In this document: piece by piece, positions 44,216 through 56,510 of the stretch
Layout: every line of letters begins with the position of its first letter
How positions within the stretch are numbered: position 1 is the first letter of the stretch
Origin: Eubacteriales bacterium
Lineage (GTDB): Bacteria; Bacillota; Clostridia; Christensenellales; CAG-138
DNA length: 64,000 bases
Direction: 5' to 3'
NCBI GenBank assembly: GCA_021373115.1
Contig: JAJFTI010000020.1
Coordinates: 62,001-126,000, forward strand
Position numbers and translations under genes: made by a program
The notes under the pieces: generated by a model
Database searches by the model: none
What the model saw: the letters and a program-made list of their open reading frames with translations, nothing else
What the model was told of the DNA's origin: nothing

Positions 44216-45649
44216 ATGGAGGATCAAAACAAGCGGGTGTTCCATATTGGCACGCGATCGTTTCTGGCCGCGCTGATCATTCTGTTTATCCTGATGGCAC
44301 TGACGTATGCGCTCACGTTCCTGCTTCCCGCGGGCGAATACCAGCGTGTAACGGCGGACGGAACGGAGTCCATCGTAGCGGGAACCTATCAGTCCGTTCC
44401 GGGGGGGATTCCGCTTTGGAAATGGGTGCTCTCGCCGTTTCTTGCGCTTGGCGCTTCCGGGTCGTTTACGGCAATCGCGATCATCGCGTTTCTGCTGGTC
44501 ATCGGCGGCGCGTTCAACGCAATGGACGAATGCGGTCTGCTCTCCTACCTGTTTAACCGCGTTTACCGCATGGCCGAAGGCCAGAAGTATAAGCTGCTGC
44601 CGCTCGTTTCTTTGTTCTTTATGTGTCTTGGCGCGTTCGTCGGTTCATTTGAAGAGTGTGTTCCGCTGGTTCCAATCGCCGTCGCGCTGGCGTACTCCCT
44701 TGGCTGGGACGCGCTGGTCGGGCTGGGCATGAGCCTGCTCGCGGTGGGCTTCGGGTTTAGCACGGGCGTTGCAAATCCGTTTACGGTTGGCGTTGCGCAG
44801 GAGCTTGTGGGGCTGCCGATGTTTTCCGGCATATGGATGCGGTTGGTTACTTTTGTATTGATCTACGCGCTGCTGCTTGCGTTCTTAATACCGTATGCCA
44901 AGCGCATTGAGCGAGACCCGAAGCGCTCGCTGATTTACGACTCAAAGATGATTGACCGCTGGGCTTCCCTGCGTACGGAGTTTTCACAGGGAAAGCGAAG
45001 GGACGCGGCGCTGATCTGGTTTGCCGCGATTCTCGGCGCTGGAATCGCGCTGATTCTTTGCTCCAGCTTCGTGCCGCTGCTGCAGAATATCATCATGCCG
45101 CTGATCGCGCTGATTTTCCTGCTCGCGGGAACGATTTCGTCGCTCGTCTACGGAATGGGCGGCAGGCGTTATCTGCGTTCGTTCGGCAAGGGCATGGTCA
45201 ATATCCTGCCGGCCGTTCTGCTGATATTAATGGCGAATTCCATCCGCTATACGATGGTGGAATCGAAGATACTCGATACGATTCTCTACCAGACGGTACA
45301 GCTGACGCAGCATGCGAGCAGCGGCGTCGTCGTGCTTTTGATCTACGCGCTGGCGCTTGTCATGGAGCTGTTCATTTCGAGCGGGTCCGCCAAGGCGTTC
45401 CTGCTGATGCCGCTGATTGCGCCCATTGCGGATCTCAGCGGAATTTCACGGCAGATTTCCGTATTGGCATATGCCTTTGGCGACGGGTTTTCCAATGTGT
45501 TTTATCCGACGAATCCGGTGCTCCTCATCTCGCTTGGCATCGTTGGGATCGGATACGGCAAGTGGTTTCGTTGGAGCGCAAAGATACAGCTGGCGGTGCT
45601 TGCGCTCACAAGCGGGCTGCTGCTGTTTGCAAACGCAATCGGGTACTAA
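44216..45649 (+). CDS. YfcC-family transporter (DcuC/ArcD-like)
   Basis: 477-aa polytopic protein with about 11-12 hydrophobic segments (PF03606, C4-dicarboxylate anaerobic carrier-like). It begins with a TM at about 17-38 and LPAGEYQRV. GAFNAMDECGLLSYLFNRVYR, FVGSFEECVPLVPIAVALAYSLGWDALVGLG and FSTGVANPFTVGVAQE are family segments. The C-terminal FYPTNPVLLISLGIVGIGYGKW is also conserved. Members are thought to exchange amino acids or peptides; the substrate here is not evident. SD TGGAGGGA. The pseudokinase follows 71 bp later. Confidence 0.9.
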   Translation: MEDQNKRVFHIGTRSFLAALIILFILMALTYALTFLLPAGEYQRVTADGTESIVAGTYQSVPGGIPLWKWVLSPFLALGASGSFTAIAIIAFLLVIGGAFNAMDECGLLSYLFNRVYRMAEGQKYKLLPLVSLFFMCLGAFVGSFEECVPLVPIAVALAYSLGWDALVGLGMSLLAVGFGFSTGVANPFTVGVAQELVGLPMFSGIWMRLVTFVLIYALLLAFLIPYAKRIERDPKRSLIYDSKMIDRWASLRTEFSQGKRRDAALIWFAAILGAGIALILCSSFVPLLQNIIMPLIALIFLLAGTISSLVYGMGGRRYLRSFGKGMVNILPAVLLILMANSIRYTMVESKILDTILYQTVQLTQHASSGVVVLLIYALALVMELFISSGSAKAFLLMPLIAPIADLSGISRQISVLAYAFGDGFSNVFYPTNPVLLISLGIVGIGYGKWFRWSAKIQLAVLALTSGLLLFANAIGY

Positions 45650-45720
45650 TCGATACGGGATTGACTTCGGAAGAAAAACGGGATTTGGGATTATTTGGCA
45701 AAGGGGCCTGAAAAACAAAC

Positions 45721-46842
45721 ATGATCCAACTCTTATCGGAGGAGCTCGAACCGGCTGAACTGCTGCCGGTTGGCTCGCTCTTGCATAAAAGATACGCAAT
45801 AGACGGCGTTATTTCGCGCGGCACCTATGGGATTGTCTATTACGGACATGACGGGAAATCGGCGGTGCCAATCGTGATAAAAGAATATTTTCCGTATGCG
45901 CTGGCAAACCGCGCGCGTGAAAACGGCGCGCTCCTGCCCAAAAATAAGGCGTGCGGCGGATTGTTCTATCTCGGTTCGGAAATGTTCTACCGGCAGCATC
46001 TCGCGTTGACGGACGCGAAGGGAAGCAGCAATATCGTTACGGTATACACCGCGTTTTTTGAAAACGGAACTTCGTATGCGGTCATGGAACGGCTGGAGGG
46101 CGTTACGCTGGAGCGTTTTCTGCGCCTGCGCGGCAGAAGGCTGTCTGCCGGAGAAGCCATGCTGATTGCGGCTTCCATGGCGGATGCACTGCTGGTCGTT
46201 CATAGCTTGAATTCGTTGCATTACGACATTAACGCGCGTTCGATCTTTCTTAGTACGGACGGCAAGGTGAAACTGATTGCGTTCGGCGCCGCGAAAGCAG
46301 GGCTGCGCGCGCGGCACGAGGTGGACGATGCAGAGCCGTGGCTGGATCTTGCGGCGCTCGCGCGAACGCTTTACAAAGCGATGACGGGACAGGCGGTCTT
46401 TGACGAGCGCATTTTGCCCAGCGCGGGTATACCGCAGCCGCTTTTCGATTTGTTCCGGCGAATGATTGACCAAAGCGGCGCGCGCGGCCTGCGTTCTGTT
46501 TTTGAGTATCGGCATGCGCTGGCTTGCGTTGAAATCGAGGCGGAGGAGATTCCGGTCAGCGGCGAGGAAGCGAATCTACCGATACTGGATACGCGGCCGA
46601 ATGCGCAACAGAAGCGCAATAGCGAACCGGCGAAAGATTTGCAGCCGGTGCAGAAACGGAATCTGATCGAACGCACCCTCGATGCGGTAGGAGACGCGGT
46701 TTCAACGGAACGGAACAGGACGGATGCACCGTCCGGCACAAAAGACGAAACGCACCTAAAGAGGAGAATCGGCTATCTTTATGCCGGAATTGTCCTTGGA
46801 GCGCTCATTCTCGCGCTGATTCTGCGCGGTTTGATTCACTAA
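45721..46842 (+). CDS. Tail-anchored pseudokinase (Ser/Thr kinase fold)
   Basis: 373 aa. The N-terminal kinase-like domain (about 22-265) has a glycine loop SRGTYGIVYYG and the ATP lysine equivalent K54 in VIKEY. The catalytic loop reads H167-Y-D169-I-N-A-R-S, so the usual Lys is Asn and the Mg-binding Asn is Ser. The DFG motif is replaced by A187-F-G. These losses indicate an inactive or atypical kinase. A charged linker of about 80 residues ends in a single C-terminal TM (about 350-368), anchoring the domain to the membrane. Probably cotranscribed with the YfcC-like transporter; role unknown. Confidence 0.85.
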   Translation: MIQLLSEELEPAELLPVGSLLHKRYAIDGVISRGTYGIVYYGHDGKSAVPIVIKEYFPYALANRARENGALLPKNKACGGLFYLGSEMFYRQHLALTDAKGSSNIVTVYTAFFENGTSYAVMERLEGVTLERFLRLRGRRLSAGEAMLIAASMADALLVVHSLNSLHYDINARSIFLSTDGKVKLIAFGAAKAGLRARHEVDDAEPWLDLAALARTLYKAMTGQAVFDERILPSAGIPQPLFDLFRRMIDQSGARGLRSVFEYRHALACVEIEAEEIPVSGEEANLPILDTRPNAQQKRNSEPAKDLQPVQKRNLIERTLDAVGDAVSTERNRTDAPSGTKDETHLKRRIGYLYAGIVLGALILALILRGLIH

Positions 46843-46870
46843 ACGAAAAAAGCATAAAGAGCATCTGAAA

Positions 46871-46901
46871 AAACGCCCCGCAAAATGCTTGCGGGGCGTT
46901 T
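46871..46901. terminator. Bidirectional terminator
   Basis: AAACGCCCCGCAA (46871-46883) and TTGCGGGGCGTTT (46889-46901) form a 13-bp perfect stem. A run of A before it gives the converging PAP2 gene a T tail. Confidence 0.9.
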
Positions 46902-46918
46902 GGGCATGAAATGAAAGA

Positions 46919-47851
46919 TTAAGCGGCGGGTTCGGCTTTTCTTCCGAGTTTGGCAAAGAATGGGAAGGTGAGCGGCCAGACCGCGCCGCCGACTGCGACC
47001 ATCAGGAAATAGCGAATCGCGTGCGCCGCGTTATGACCGCCGCAAAGCGAAAGGAGCGGCTCCTTTAGCACAAGACGTATCGCAATAACAATGGCGAGAC
47101 CAAGCGCAATCTGGAGAATCTGCGCCCACCAGACGGCTTTTACGGAAAAACGGATATATTTCTGCTCGATCCAGAGAACGAAGGCGAAACCGGCCGATGC
47201 GCCGAACATGGTATAAGCGGTTTTCGCGCCGTCGGCGGAAAACTCCGCAATGGCGTTTTCGGGCAGCGGAACCAGTTCGACGAACAGAAGAAGCGCAATT
47301 CCGACGACAAACAGAAAACCGACGATCGGAATGAACCATTTCGGGTTGTTCCAGGCACGGTAGAAGAGCGGATACGCTACCAGTACGAGCAGGAGCGCAA
47401 CCCCAAGAGAAGTCAGCACATCCGCGGGGGTATGTACGCCGAGGTACATCCGCGAAAAAGCGACGAGCATCGTCAATGCAATGCAGACGATGCGAACCCA
47501 GGTCTCTTTTCTGGACCGCGCGATTCCGAGAAAGAGCCCCGCGGAGTTCTGTGTATGTCCGCTCGGGAAGGAATAGCCGGTTGCCTGCGCGCGCGCGCTT
47601 TCAACAATGGTGAATTTCTCGTCCAGCACCCAGGGACGGGGGACGACAAAGAGGAGCTTTAGGAACTGATTGATCGTATTGCCGAGAAAACAGACGTACA
47701 GCAGAAAATAACCGTTCTTTTTATCGATGCACCAGAATACCGCCATGGCGATGACCATAAACAGCGTTTCTTCGCCAAAGAGCGTGAAAAACTGAAAGAC
47801 AGTGTCGAAAAACGGGGTTCGCAAGCCTTCGAGGAGCCGTAAAAAATCCAT
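46919..47851 (-). CDS. PAP2-family membrane phosphatase
   Basis: 310-aa integral membrane protein. The phosphatase signature is complete: KLLFVVPRP (KX6RP), SFPSGHTQNSA (PSGH) and SRMYLGVHTPADV (SRX5HX3D). About 8-9 hydrophobic segments follow this core, more than the minimal PAP2 fold, with an extended C-terminal half of unknown role. I chose ATG 47851 for its SD GGAGGT; the frame extends to 47893. Likely substrates are lipid phosphates such as undecaprenyl pyrophosphate or phosphatidic acid. Confidence 0.9.
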   Translation of the reverse strand: MDFLRLLEGLRTPFFDTVFQFFTLFGEETLFMVIAMAVFWCIDKKNGYFLLYVCFLGNTINQFLKLLFVVPRPWVLDEKFTIVESARAQATGYSFPSGHTQNSAGLFLGIARSRKETWVRIVCIALTMLVAFSRMYLGVHTPADVLTSLGVALLLVLVAYPLFYRAWNNPKWFIPIVGFLFVVGIALLLFVELVPLPENAIAEFSADGAKTAYTMFGASAGFAFVLWIEQKYIRFSVKAVWWAQILQIALGLAIVIAIRLVLKEPLLSLCGGHNAAHAIRYFLMVAVGGAVWPLTFPFFAKLGRKAEPAA

Positions 47852-47940
47852 ATAAGTACCTCCCCACTTCAATACGGTTTGTATTCGTATCATATCATGA
47901 CCGGATCGAAATCAAAAGTGAAAAGCGAGAAAAAGCGCTT

Positions 47941-48393
47941 CTAGCGAAGCGCCTGAAAAAAATCCGTCAAGAGTGCTTTGCATTCCGGCTCCAGAATGCC
48001 GCCCCAGGTTTCGACGCTGTGCAGAAAACAACGGTCGGTTAGGTCCATCTTGGAGCCGCAGCAGCCCGCCGTGTCGTCAAACGCGCCGTATACGAGGCGA
48101 TAAAGCTTTGCGTTTACGCAGGCGCCCGCGCACATGGCGCAGGGTTCAAGCGTAACATAGAGCGTGCAGTCCGTCAAACGGGGACCGAGCGCCTGCATGC
48201 CCGCTTGCAGGCAGAGAAGTTCCGCGTGCGCGGCAGCGTTGCCGGTTTGTTCCACCGTGTTGTGCGCGCGGGCAATCACCGCGCTGTCCTTAACCAGAAT
48301 CGCGCCAACAGGCACCTCGCCGGCATCGAAAGCCGTTTGCGCTTCTTCCAGCGCAAGGCGCATATAGCGTTCAAAATCATGCCGGTCGCTCAT
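47941..48393 (-). CDS. tadA: tRNA-specific adenosine deaminase
   Basis: Converts the wobble adenosine of tRNA-Arg(ACG) to inosine. 150 aa. Zinc site and proton shuttle are H56-A-E58 in AAAHAELLCLQ, with C85 and C88 in TLEPCAMCAGA. SSDRH-like start then FERYMRLALEEAQTAFDAGEVPVGAILV is typical. It overlaps the end of truA by 4 bp, so the tRNA-modification genes are coupled. Last gene of the ecf-truA-tadA operon. Confidence 0.95.
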   Translation of the reverse strand: MSDRHDFERYMRLALEEAQTAFDAGEVPVGAILVKDSAVIARAHNTVEQTGNAAAHAELLCLQAGMQALGPRLTDCTLYVTLEPCAMCAGACVNAKLYRLVYGAFDDTAGCCGSKMDLTDRCFLHSVETWGGILEPECKALLTDFFQALR

Positions 48394-49163
48394 AAACGGC
48401 GCAACACCTCGTCCGTGTCGAAATCTTCATATTGCACCCGCATGAGGGTCAGCCCGTGCGGAGGAGCGGTTGCGCCCGCGTCTTCCCGAAGACCGCTGGC
48501 CAGAGCGCGCCGGATCGAATCCTGCGGCCGTTTTTCCGACCCGATTTCCAGCATGGTTCCAACCAGGATTCGAACCATGTTATAGAGAAAGCCGTTCGCG
48601 CTTACATCGTAGTAGAGATATTGCCCGGCCTGCGTCCATTCGGAACGATACACCGTACGGACGGTTCGTTCCAGCGCGGAGCCTGCGCTCATAAACGCGG
48701 AAAAATTGTGCTCGCCAAGCGCATCCTGCGCGGCGAGCCGCATACGCTCAAAATTCAGGGGGGTATGGACGTGCAGGGCGGTATCGCGGCAAAAGACATC
48801 TGCATGCAACCCGGTCTGAACCGTATAGCGGTAGGTTTTATTCTTTGCGGAGAAGCGCGCGTGAAACGCTTCGGTCGTTTCTTCGCTGCAGAGCACGCGA
48901 ATATCGCGGGGCAGGCGCATGTTCATGGCAATCGCAAATTTATCCGCCGGCATGCGCGCCTCCGTATCGAAGTGCGCAACCTGCGCGCGTGCGTGGACGG
49001 CGCTGTCCGTTCGCCCGGAACCGTGCAACTGAATGGTTTCTCCGGTTACGGCCAGCAGCGCTTCGTTCAGCCGCTGCTGAACGGAAACGCCGTTTTCCTG
49101 CAGCTGCCAGCCGACATAGGCGGTGCCGTCGTAAGCGACAATCAGCCGGATGCGGCGGCTCAT
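48390..49163 (-). CDS. truA: tRNA pseudouridine synthase A
   Basis: Forms pseudouridine at positions 38-40 of tRNA. 257 aa. The catalytic Asp is D53 in LHGSGRTDSAVHARAQVAHF; YDGTAYVGWQLQENGVSVQ opens the protein and NGFLYNMVRILVGTMLEIG lies near the C-terminus. It overlaps ecfT by 4 bp upstream and tadA downstream. This ecfA1-ecfA2-ecfT-truA order is widespread in Firmicutes. Confidence 0.96.
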   Translation of the reverse strand: MSRRIRLIVAYDGTAYVGWQLQENGVSVQQRLNEALLAVTGETIQLHGSGRTDSAVHARAQVAHFDTEARMPADKFAIAMNMRLPRDIRVLCSEETTEAFHARFSAKNKTYRYTVQTGLHADVFCRDTALHVHTPLNFERMRLAAQDALGEHNFSAFMSAGSALERTVRTVYRSEWTQAGQYLYYDVSANGFLYNMVRILVGTMLEIGSEKRPQDSIRRALASGLREDAGATAPPHGLTLMRVQYEDFDTDEVLRRL

Positions 49164-49966
49164 AACGGCAGTTTCTCCAGGACGGCGATTCCCGCAAGCA
49201 CGGCGCAGAGCAACAGCGCCGCGAATAGATCGGAGACGTGAAAGTGCAGCTCGCGCATACGCGTCCGTCCTTCGCCGCCGTGGTAACAGCGGCTTTCCAT
49301 GGCCATTGCCAGCTCGTCCGCGCGGCGGAATGCCGAAACGAACAGCGGCACCAGAATGGGAATCATACTCTTTGCGCGCTGAAAGAGATTGCCGCTCTCA
49401 AAATCCGCGCCGCGCGCCATTTGCGCTTTCTGAATCCGGTCGGTCTCCTCCAGCAAGGTCGGAATAAACCGGAGCGCAATTGTCATCATCATTGCCAGCT
49501 CGTGTGCGGGAAAGCGCAGTTTTCGAAGGGGGGACATCAGCTTTTCCAGCCCGTCTGTCAGCGCGATGGGGGAGGTGGTGAGCGTGAGAATGGAGGTTCC
49601 CGCAACGAGCAGAACGAGCCGAAGCGTGATGAACACCGCCTGCTCCAGCGCTTCCTGCGTAAGCCGGATAAATTTCCATTGAAACAGCACCGTTTCGCCC
49701 TGCGTTGCAAAAAGGTTGATGACGAACATGAAAACAAGCAGCCATTTCATCGGCTTGAGCGAGGAAAGAAAATAGGAAGCCGGAACCTGCGCAAACAGGA
49801 ACATTGCGATGAGCAGCAGAACGGGCAGCGCGAAAATCCAGAGCGTCCTGACGAGAAAAACGATGACGATATAGACGACCATGAGCAGGATTTTTGTGCG
49901 CGGATCGAGCCGGTGCACGGCGCTGTTGCCGGGCAGATATTGTCCGAGCGAAATGTTAGCGGTCAT
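49160..49966 (-). CDS. ecfT: ECF transporter transmembrane subunit EcfT
   Basis: Membrane coupling subunit joining the ATPases to vitamin-binding S components. About 268 aa with 4-6 TMs. Start ATG 49966 begins MTANISLGQYLPGNSAVHRLDPRTKILLM, the family hallmark. The coupling helices carry Ala-Arg-Gly motifs, e.g. QMARGADFE in the C-terminal half and MAMESRCY. It overlaps ecfA2 by 11 bp. The gene group has no S component of its own, but queT lies divergently upstream. Confidence 0.95.
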   Translation of the reverse strand: MTANISLGQYLPGNSAVHRLDPRTKILLMVVYIVIVFLVRTLWIFALPVLLLIAMFLFAQVPASYFLSSLKPMKWLLVFMFVINLFATQGETVLFQWKFIRLTQEALEQAVFITLRLVLLVAGTSILTLTTSPIALTDGLEKLMSPLRKLRFPAHELAMMMTIALRFIPTLLEETDRIQKAQMARGADFESGNLFQRAKSMIPILVPLFVSAFRRADELAMAMESRCYHGGEGRTRMRELHFHVSDLFAALLLCAVLAGIAVLEKLPL

Positions 49967-50810
49967 GGTGCCACCTCGCAATCAGCTCCTGTGAAAGCTC
50001 GTCCATTCGGAAATAGTCGCGTTCAATCGCAACGCCGCGCTCCCGCAGCGCACGGACAAGGCGCGTTGCCTGCGGAAGATTCAAACCCATGCGAATCAAT
50101 TCGTCGCCGCGTGAAAAAACCTCTTCCGGCGTGCCGAGCATACCAAGTGAACCCTGATCCAGTACGGCAATGCGGTCGGCATACATGGCAACGTCGTCCA
50201 TGGAGTGGGACACCATGACGATTCCCGTATTCTGCCCCCTGCGCAGCGACTCGATGAGAGCGAGAATCTCCCTGCGTCCGCGCGGGTCGAGCCCCGCCAT
50301 CGGCTCGTCGAGGACAAGATATTTCGGACGCATGGCGAGAATGCCCGCCAGCGCCGCGCGGCGCTTTTCGCCGCCGGAGAGCTCAAAAGGGGACTTTTCT
50401 GCGAAATCTTCCGGCGGCAGGCCAACGAGTCGCAGCGCTTCGAACGCTCGTTCGTGAATTTCCGGCGCTTCCAGTCCCATATTCTTTGGGCCAAAGGAAA
50501 CGTCCCGTTCAACGGTTTCTTCAAACAACTGATATTCGGGATATTGAAACACCATGCCAACCAGCGAACGGATTTTTTTCCGCAGTTTTTTTTCGCGCGT
50601 ATTGAATCCGTCGACCAGAACATTTCCGTCCGTTGGCAGCAAAAGACCGTTCAGGTGCTGAATCAGCGTGCTTTTTCCGGAACCGGTATGGCCGATAATC
50701 CCAAGAAATTCCCCGTCTGCAACCGCCAGGGAAATGTCGGATAAAGCCGGGTAAGCAAGCGCGCTGCCCGGCAGATAGGTATGGCTGAGTCGTTCCACAA
50801 GAATTGGCAT
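49956..50810 (-). CDS. ecfA2: ECF transporter ATPase EcfA2
   Basis: 284-aa energy-coupling ATPase. Walker A is GHTGSGKSTLIQHLNGLL; the Q-loop is MVFQYPEYQLFEETVERDVSFGPKN. The signature FELSGGEKRRAALAG and Walker B YLVLDEPMAGLDPRGR are intact. The C-terminal extension with helices contacting the partner ATPase is present. It lies 17 bp after ecfA1 and overlaps ecfT. Confidence 0.95.
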   Translation of the reverse strand: MPILVERLSHTYLPGSALAYPALSDISLAVADGEFLGIIGHTGSGKSTLIQHLNGLLLPTDGNVLVDGFNTREKKLRKKIRSLVGMVFQYPEYQLFEETVERDVSFGPKNMGLEAPEIHERAFEALRLVGLPPEDFAEKSPFELSGGEKRRAALAGILAMRPKYLVLDEPMAGLDPRGRREILALIESLRRGQNTGIVMVSHSMDDVAMYADRIAVLDQGSLGMLGTPEEVFSRGDELIRMGLNLPQATRLVRALRERGVAIERDYFRMDELSQELIARWHHDR

Positions 50811-50827
50811 AGCATCGTCCTTTTTGA

Positions 50828-51673
50828 TTATAAAGCGGATAATACGCGGGCAAGCTCGTCCGCAAGCGCATTGCAGGTCATAGCGTTTTGTGAAATGGGA
50901 AGTCCGGCGGAAATCAACCGATCCCGAAGTTGTACGTATGCTGGGGCTTCGAGGCGGCTCTCGTCCAGAAGCGCGCGTTCGTTAAACACCTCTTGCGGCG
51001 TACCTTCCATAACGAGCCGCCCGTCGGAAAGGACGAATACACGATCCACGCCAAGCGCTTCTTCCATGAACTGCGTGATCATGACAACCGTCATGCCGCG
51101 GTCGCGGTTGAGGCGAAGCACGGTGGAAAGCACCTCTTCGCGGCCTTTTGGGTCAAGCATAGCGGTCGCTTCGTCGAGAACGAGCACCTCCGGCTGCATG
51201 GCGAGAAGACCGGCAATGGCGACGCGCTGTTTCTGCCCGCCGGAGAGCGCGTGGCTTGCTTTTTCGGCATAGGCGCTCATTTCGACTTCCCGGAGCGCAA
51301 CCTCCACGCGGGAACGGATCTCGGAAGGCACAACCCCTAAGTTCTCCGGACCAAAGCCTACGTCCTCTTCCACAATGGTTGTAACAAGCTGGTTATCCGG
51401 GTTTTGAAACACCATGCCTACGCGGCGGCGGATTTCAAGCGTGTTCTGCTCCGCACACGTATCCATGCCGTGCACGGTTACAATACCTTCCGCGGGAAGC
51501 AATAGCGCGTTGAATAATTTGCAGAGGGTACTTTTCCCGGAGCCGTTATGCCCGACGATTGCAACAACCTCTCCTTTTTTGATGGAAAGGCTGATGTTTT
51601 TCAATGCTGCTTTTTCCGAACCCGTATATTGGAACCCGACGTTGACAAGTTCGATGACCGTTTCCTGTGTCAT
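50828..51673 (-). CDS. ecfA1: ECF transporter ATPase EcfA1
   Basis: About 281 aa. Walker A GHNGSGKSTLCKLFNALL, Q-loop MVFQNPDNQLVTTIVEEDVGFGPENLG, signature HALSGGQKQRVAIAGLLAMQPEVLVLDEATAMLDPKGR. I chose ATG 51673 with SD GGGAGCGG; the longer frame adds 18 residues of poor character. First gene of the ecf-truA-tadA operon, with a divergent promoter about 120 bases upstream. Confidence 0.95.
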   Translation of the reverse strand: MTQETVIELVNVGFQYTGSEKAALKNISLSIKKGEVVAIVGHNGSGKSTLCKLFNALLLPAEGIVTVHGMDTCAEQNTLEIRRRVGMVFQNPDNQLVTTIVEEDVGFGPENLGVVPSEIRSRVEVALREVEMSAYAEKASHALSGGQKQRVAIAGLLAMQPEVLVLDEATAMLDPKGREEVLSTVLRLNRDRGMTVVMITQFMEEALGVDRVFVLSDGRLVMEGTPQEVFNERALLDESRLEAPAYVQLRDRLISAGLPISQNAMTCNALADELARVLSAL

Positions 51674-51708
51674 GGACCGCTCCCGATTGCGCGAAACCGC
51701 GCATGTTC

Positions 51709-51738
51709 TTGTTTCTCCGCCGATCAATATGGTAGAAT
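51709..51738 (+). promoter_or_regulatory. Promoter of queT
   Basis: -35 TTGTTT (51709-51714), an 18-base spacer and -10 TAGAAT (51733-51738). The leader to the queT start would be about 175 bases long and includes the candidate preQ1 aptamer. Confidence 0.55.
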
Positions 51739-51792
51739 AACGCGTCGGAGAGAATTGCGTGTTATCCTTATATTACGACTGTAAAGCAATTC

Positions 51793-51821
51793 AGTATAGC
51801 AAAAACGCGCAGAACTGGCAA
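51793..51821 (-). promoter_or_regulatory. Promoter of the ecfA1-tadA operon
   Basis: Minus strand -35 TTGCCA (51816-51821), a 17-base spacer and -10 TATACT (51793-51798). It lies inside the queT leader region and is divergent to it. Confidence 0.6.
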
Positions 51822-51853
51822 GGTGCAGGCCGCGGTTCAGGAGTGCGGCGGAG

Positions 51854-51888
51854 AGAGTCGTTCAGGCTGCCGGATTCTAAAAAGCTCG
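51854..51888 (+). promoter_or_regulatory. Candidate preQ1-I riboswitch aptamer
   Basis: AGAGTC (51854-51859) and GATTCT (51873-51878) form P1 with one G-U pair. The loop GTTCAGGCTGCC aligns with the TTCTAGCTACA loop of class I aptamers. An A-rich tail AAAAAGCT can pair with GGCT in the loop to form the pseudoknot. It lies 30 bases before the TTG start of queT, a queuosine-precursor transporter gene, which is the expected place for this RNA. The match is partial, so moderate confidence. Confidence 0.55.
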
Positions 51889-51918
51889 GTATTCTCAGGA
51901 TTCAGGGGGATCGATTCA

Positions 51919-52449
51919 TTGAAAGAAACACGGAACATGTCCGTTCGAGACTTGGCACGGGCGGCGGTCATCGCGGCGATTTACGCGATCCTAACGATCG
52001 CGCTGGCGCCGATCTCCTCCGGATTAATTCAATGCCGCGTGGCGGAAGCAATGTGCGTACTGCCATATTTCACGTTCTCGGCGGTACCCGGCTTGTTCAT
52101 CGGCTGCGTGCTGGCGAACCTGATCATCGGCGCGCCGGTTTACGACGTGGTTTTTGGCAGCCTTGCGACGCTGCTGGCGGCCTATGCTACCTATGCACTA
52201 CGCAACAAAGCGCCGAAATATCTCGCGCCGCTTCCTTCCGTCGTGATTAACGCAGGCATCGTTGGCGCGCTGCTGGTCTATGTGTACGGCGTTCATGTGA
52301 GCTACTGGGCGGCGGCGGGCTATGTTGCTGCCGGCCAGGCGGTCGCATGCTTTGTAATCGGCCTGCCGCTCATGTCGCTGCTGGAGCACTTTGGCGACAA
52401 GCTGCGGATTACGGACAACGCCGAAAAGGACAGCCGGAAAGAAGAATAG
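51919..52449 (+). CDS. queT: QueT-family queuosine precursor transporter (ECF S component)
   Basis: About 176-aa membrane protein with 5-6 TMs. It begins (M)KETRNMSVRDLARAAVIAAIYAILTIALAP and carries the QueT segment SGLIQCRVAEAMCVLPYFT and a GLFIGCVLANLI helix. I chose TTG 51919 because SD AGGGGG lies 9 bases before it; ATG 51937 is in frame but without SD. As an S component it would bind a queuosine precursor (preQ0/preQ1 or queuine) and use the divergently encoded EcfA1-A2-T module. A terminator follows. Confidence 0.9.
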   Translation: MKETRNMSVRDLARAAVIAAIYAILTIALAPISSGLIQCRVAEAMCVLPYFTFSAVPGLFIGCVLANLIIGAPVYDVVFGSLATLLAAYATYALRNKAPKYLAPLPSVVINAGIVGALLVYVYGVHVSYWAAAGYVAAGQAVACFVIGLPLMSLLEHFGDKLRITDNAEKDSRKEE

Positions 52450-52497
52450 AGGGCGCGGGAACAGCTTTTGAAATGAATACGGAACAGCCGGTTTTCG

Positions 52498-52525
52498 GCG
52501 GAAGAGGCGCCTCTTCCGCTTTTTT
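52498..52525 (+). terminator. Terminator of queT
   Basis: GCGGAAGAG (52498-52506) and CTCTTCCGC (52511-52519) pair around GCGC, followed by six T. Confidence 0.93.
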
Positions 52526-52576
52526 GTGTAAACTTATATGAAGAAATTCTGCGCAAATACCAATAGTTATATGGAG

Positions 52577-52645
52577 TGCAGGAAATCCTGCAATAGAATC
52601 GTGTAAAACAAGTCGATAATTTGCGAAATGATTGGCATTCCTGCA
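52577..52645. repeat. TGCAGGA inverted repeats upstream of nifJ
   Basis: TGCAGGA-aa-TCCTGCA (52577-52592) is a perfect palindrome, and a third half-site TTCCTGCA occurs at 52638-52645, about 30 bases before the nifJ -35 box. The remaining sequence from 52526 to 52674 is AT-rich and shows nothing else. The spacing suits a regulator-binding site. Confidence 0.5.
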
Positions 52646-52674
52646 TTTAATTCGTGATCGGTGTATCGGTTTCA

Positions 52675-56338
<3,664 letters not shown>

Positions 56339-56356
56339 CGCTTCGCACAAGCGAGG

Positions 56357-56389
56357 GGAGCCGCGGGAAACCGCGGCTCCTATGTTATT
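56357..56389 (+). terminator. Terminator-like hairpin after nifJ
   Basis: GGAGCCGCGG and CCGCGGCTCC pair around GAAA (56357-56380), followed by TATGTTATT, a modest T-rich tail. Confidence 0.65.
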
Positions 56390-56510
56390 CCATGTGCAAG
56401 AAAACGGCCGGAGTGGTTACAAACGACACAATTTGTTGCTTGAATTTGAGCGTAATTTGAAAATGGCCTTGTATAATAATAAAAAAAGAGAAAGCTCAAA
56501 GGAAAACGAC

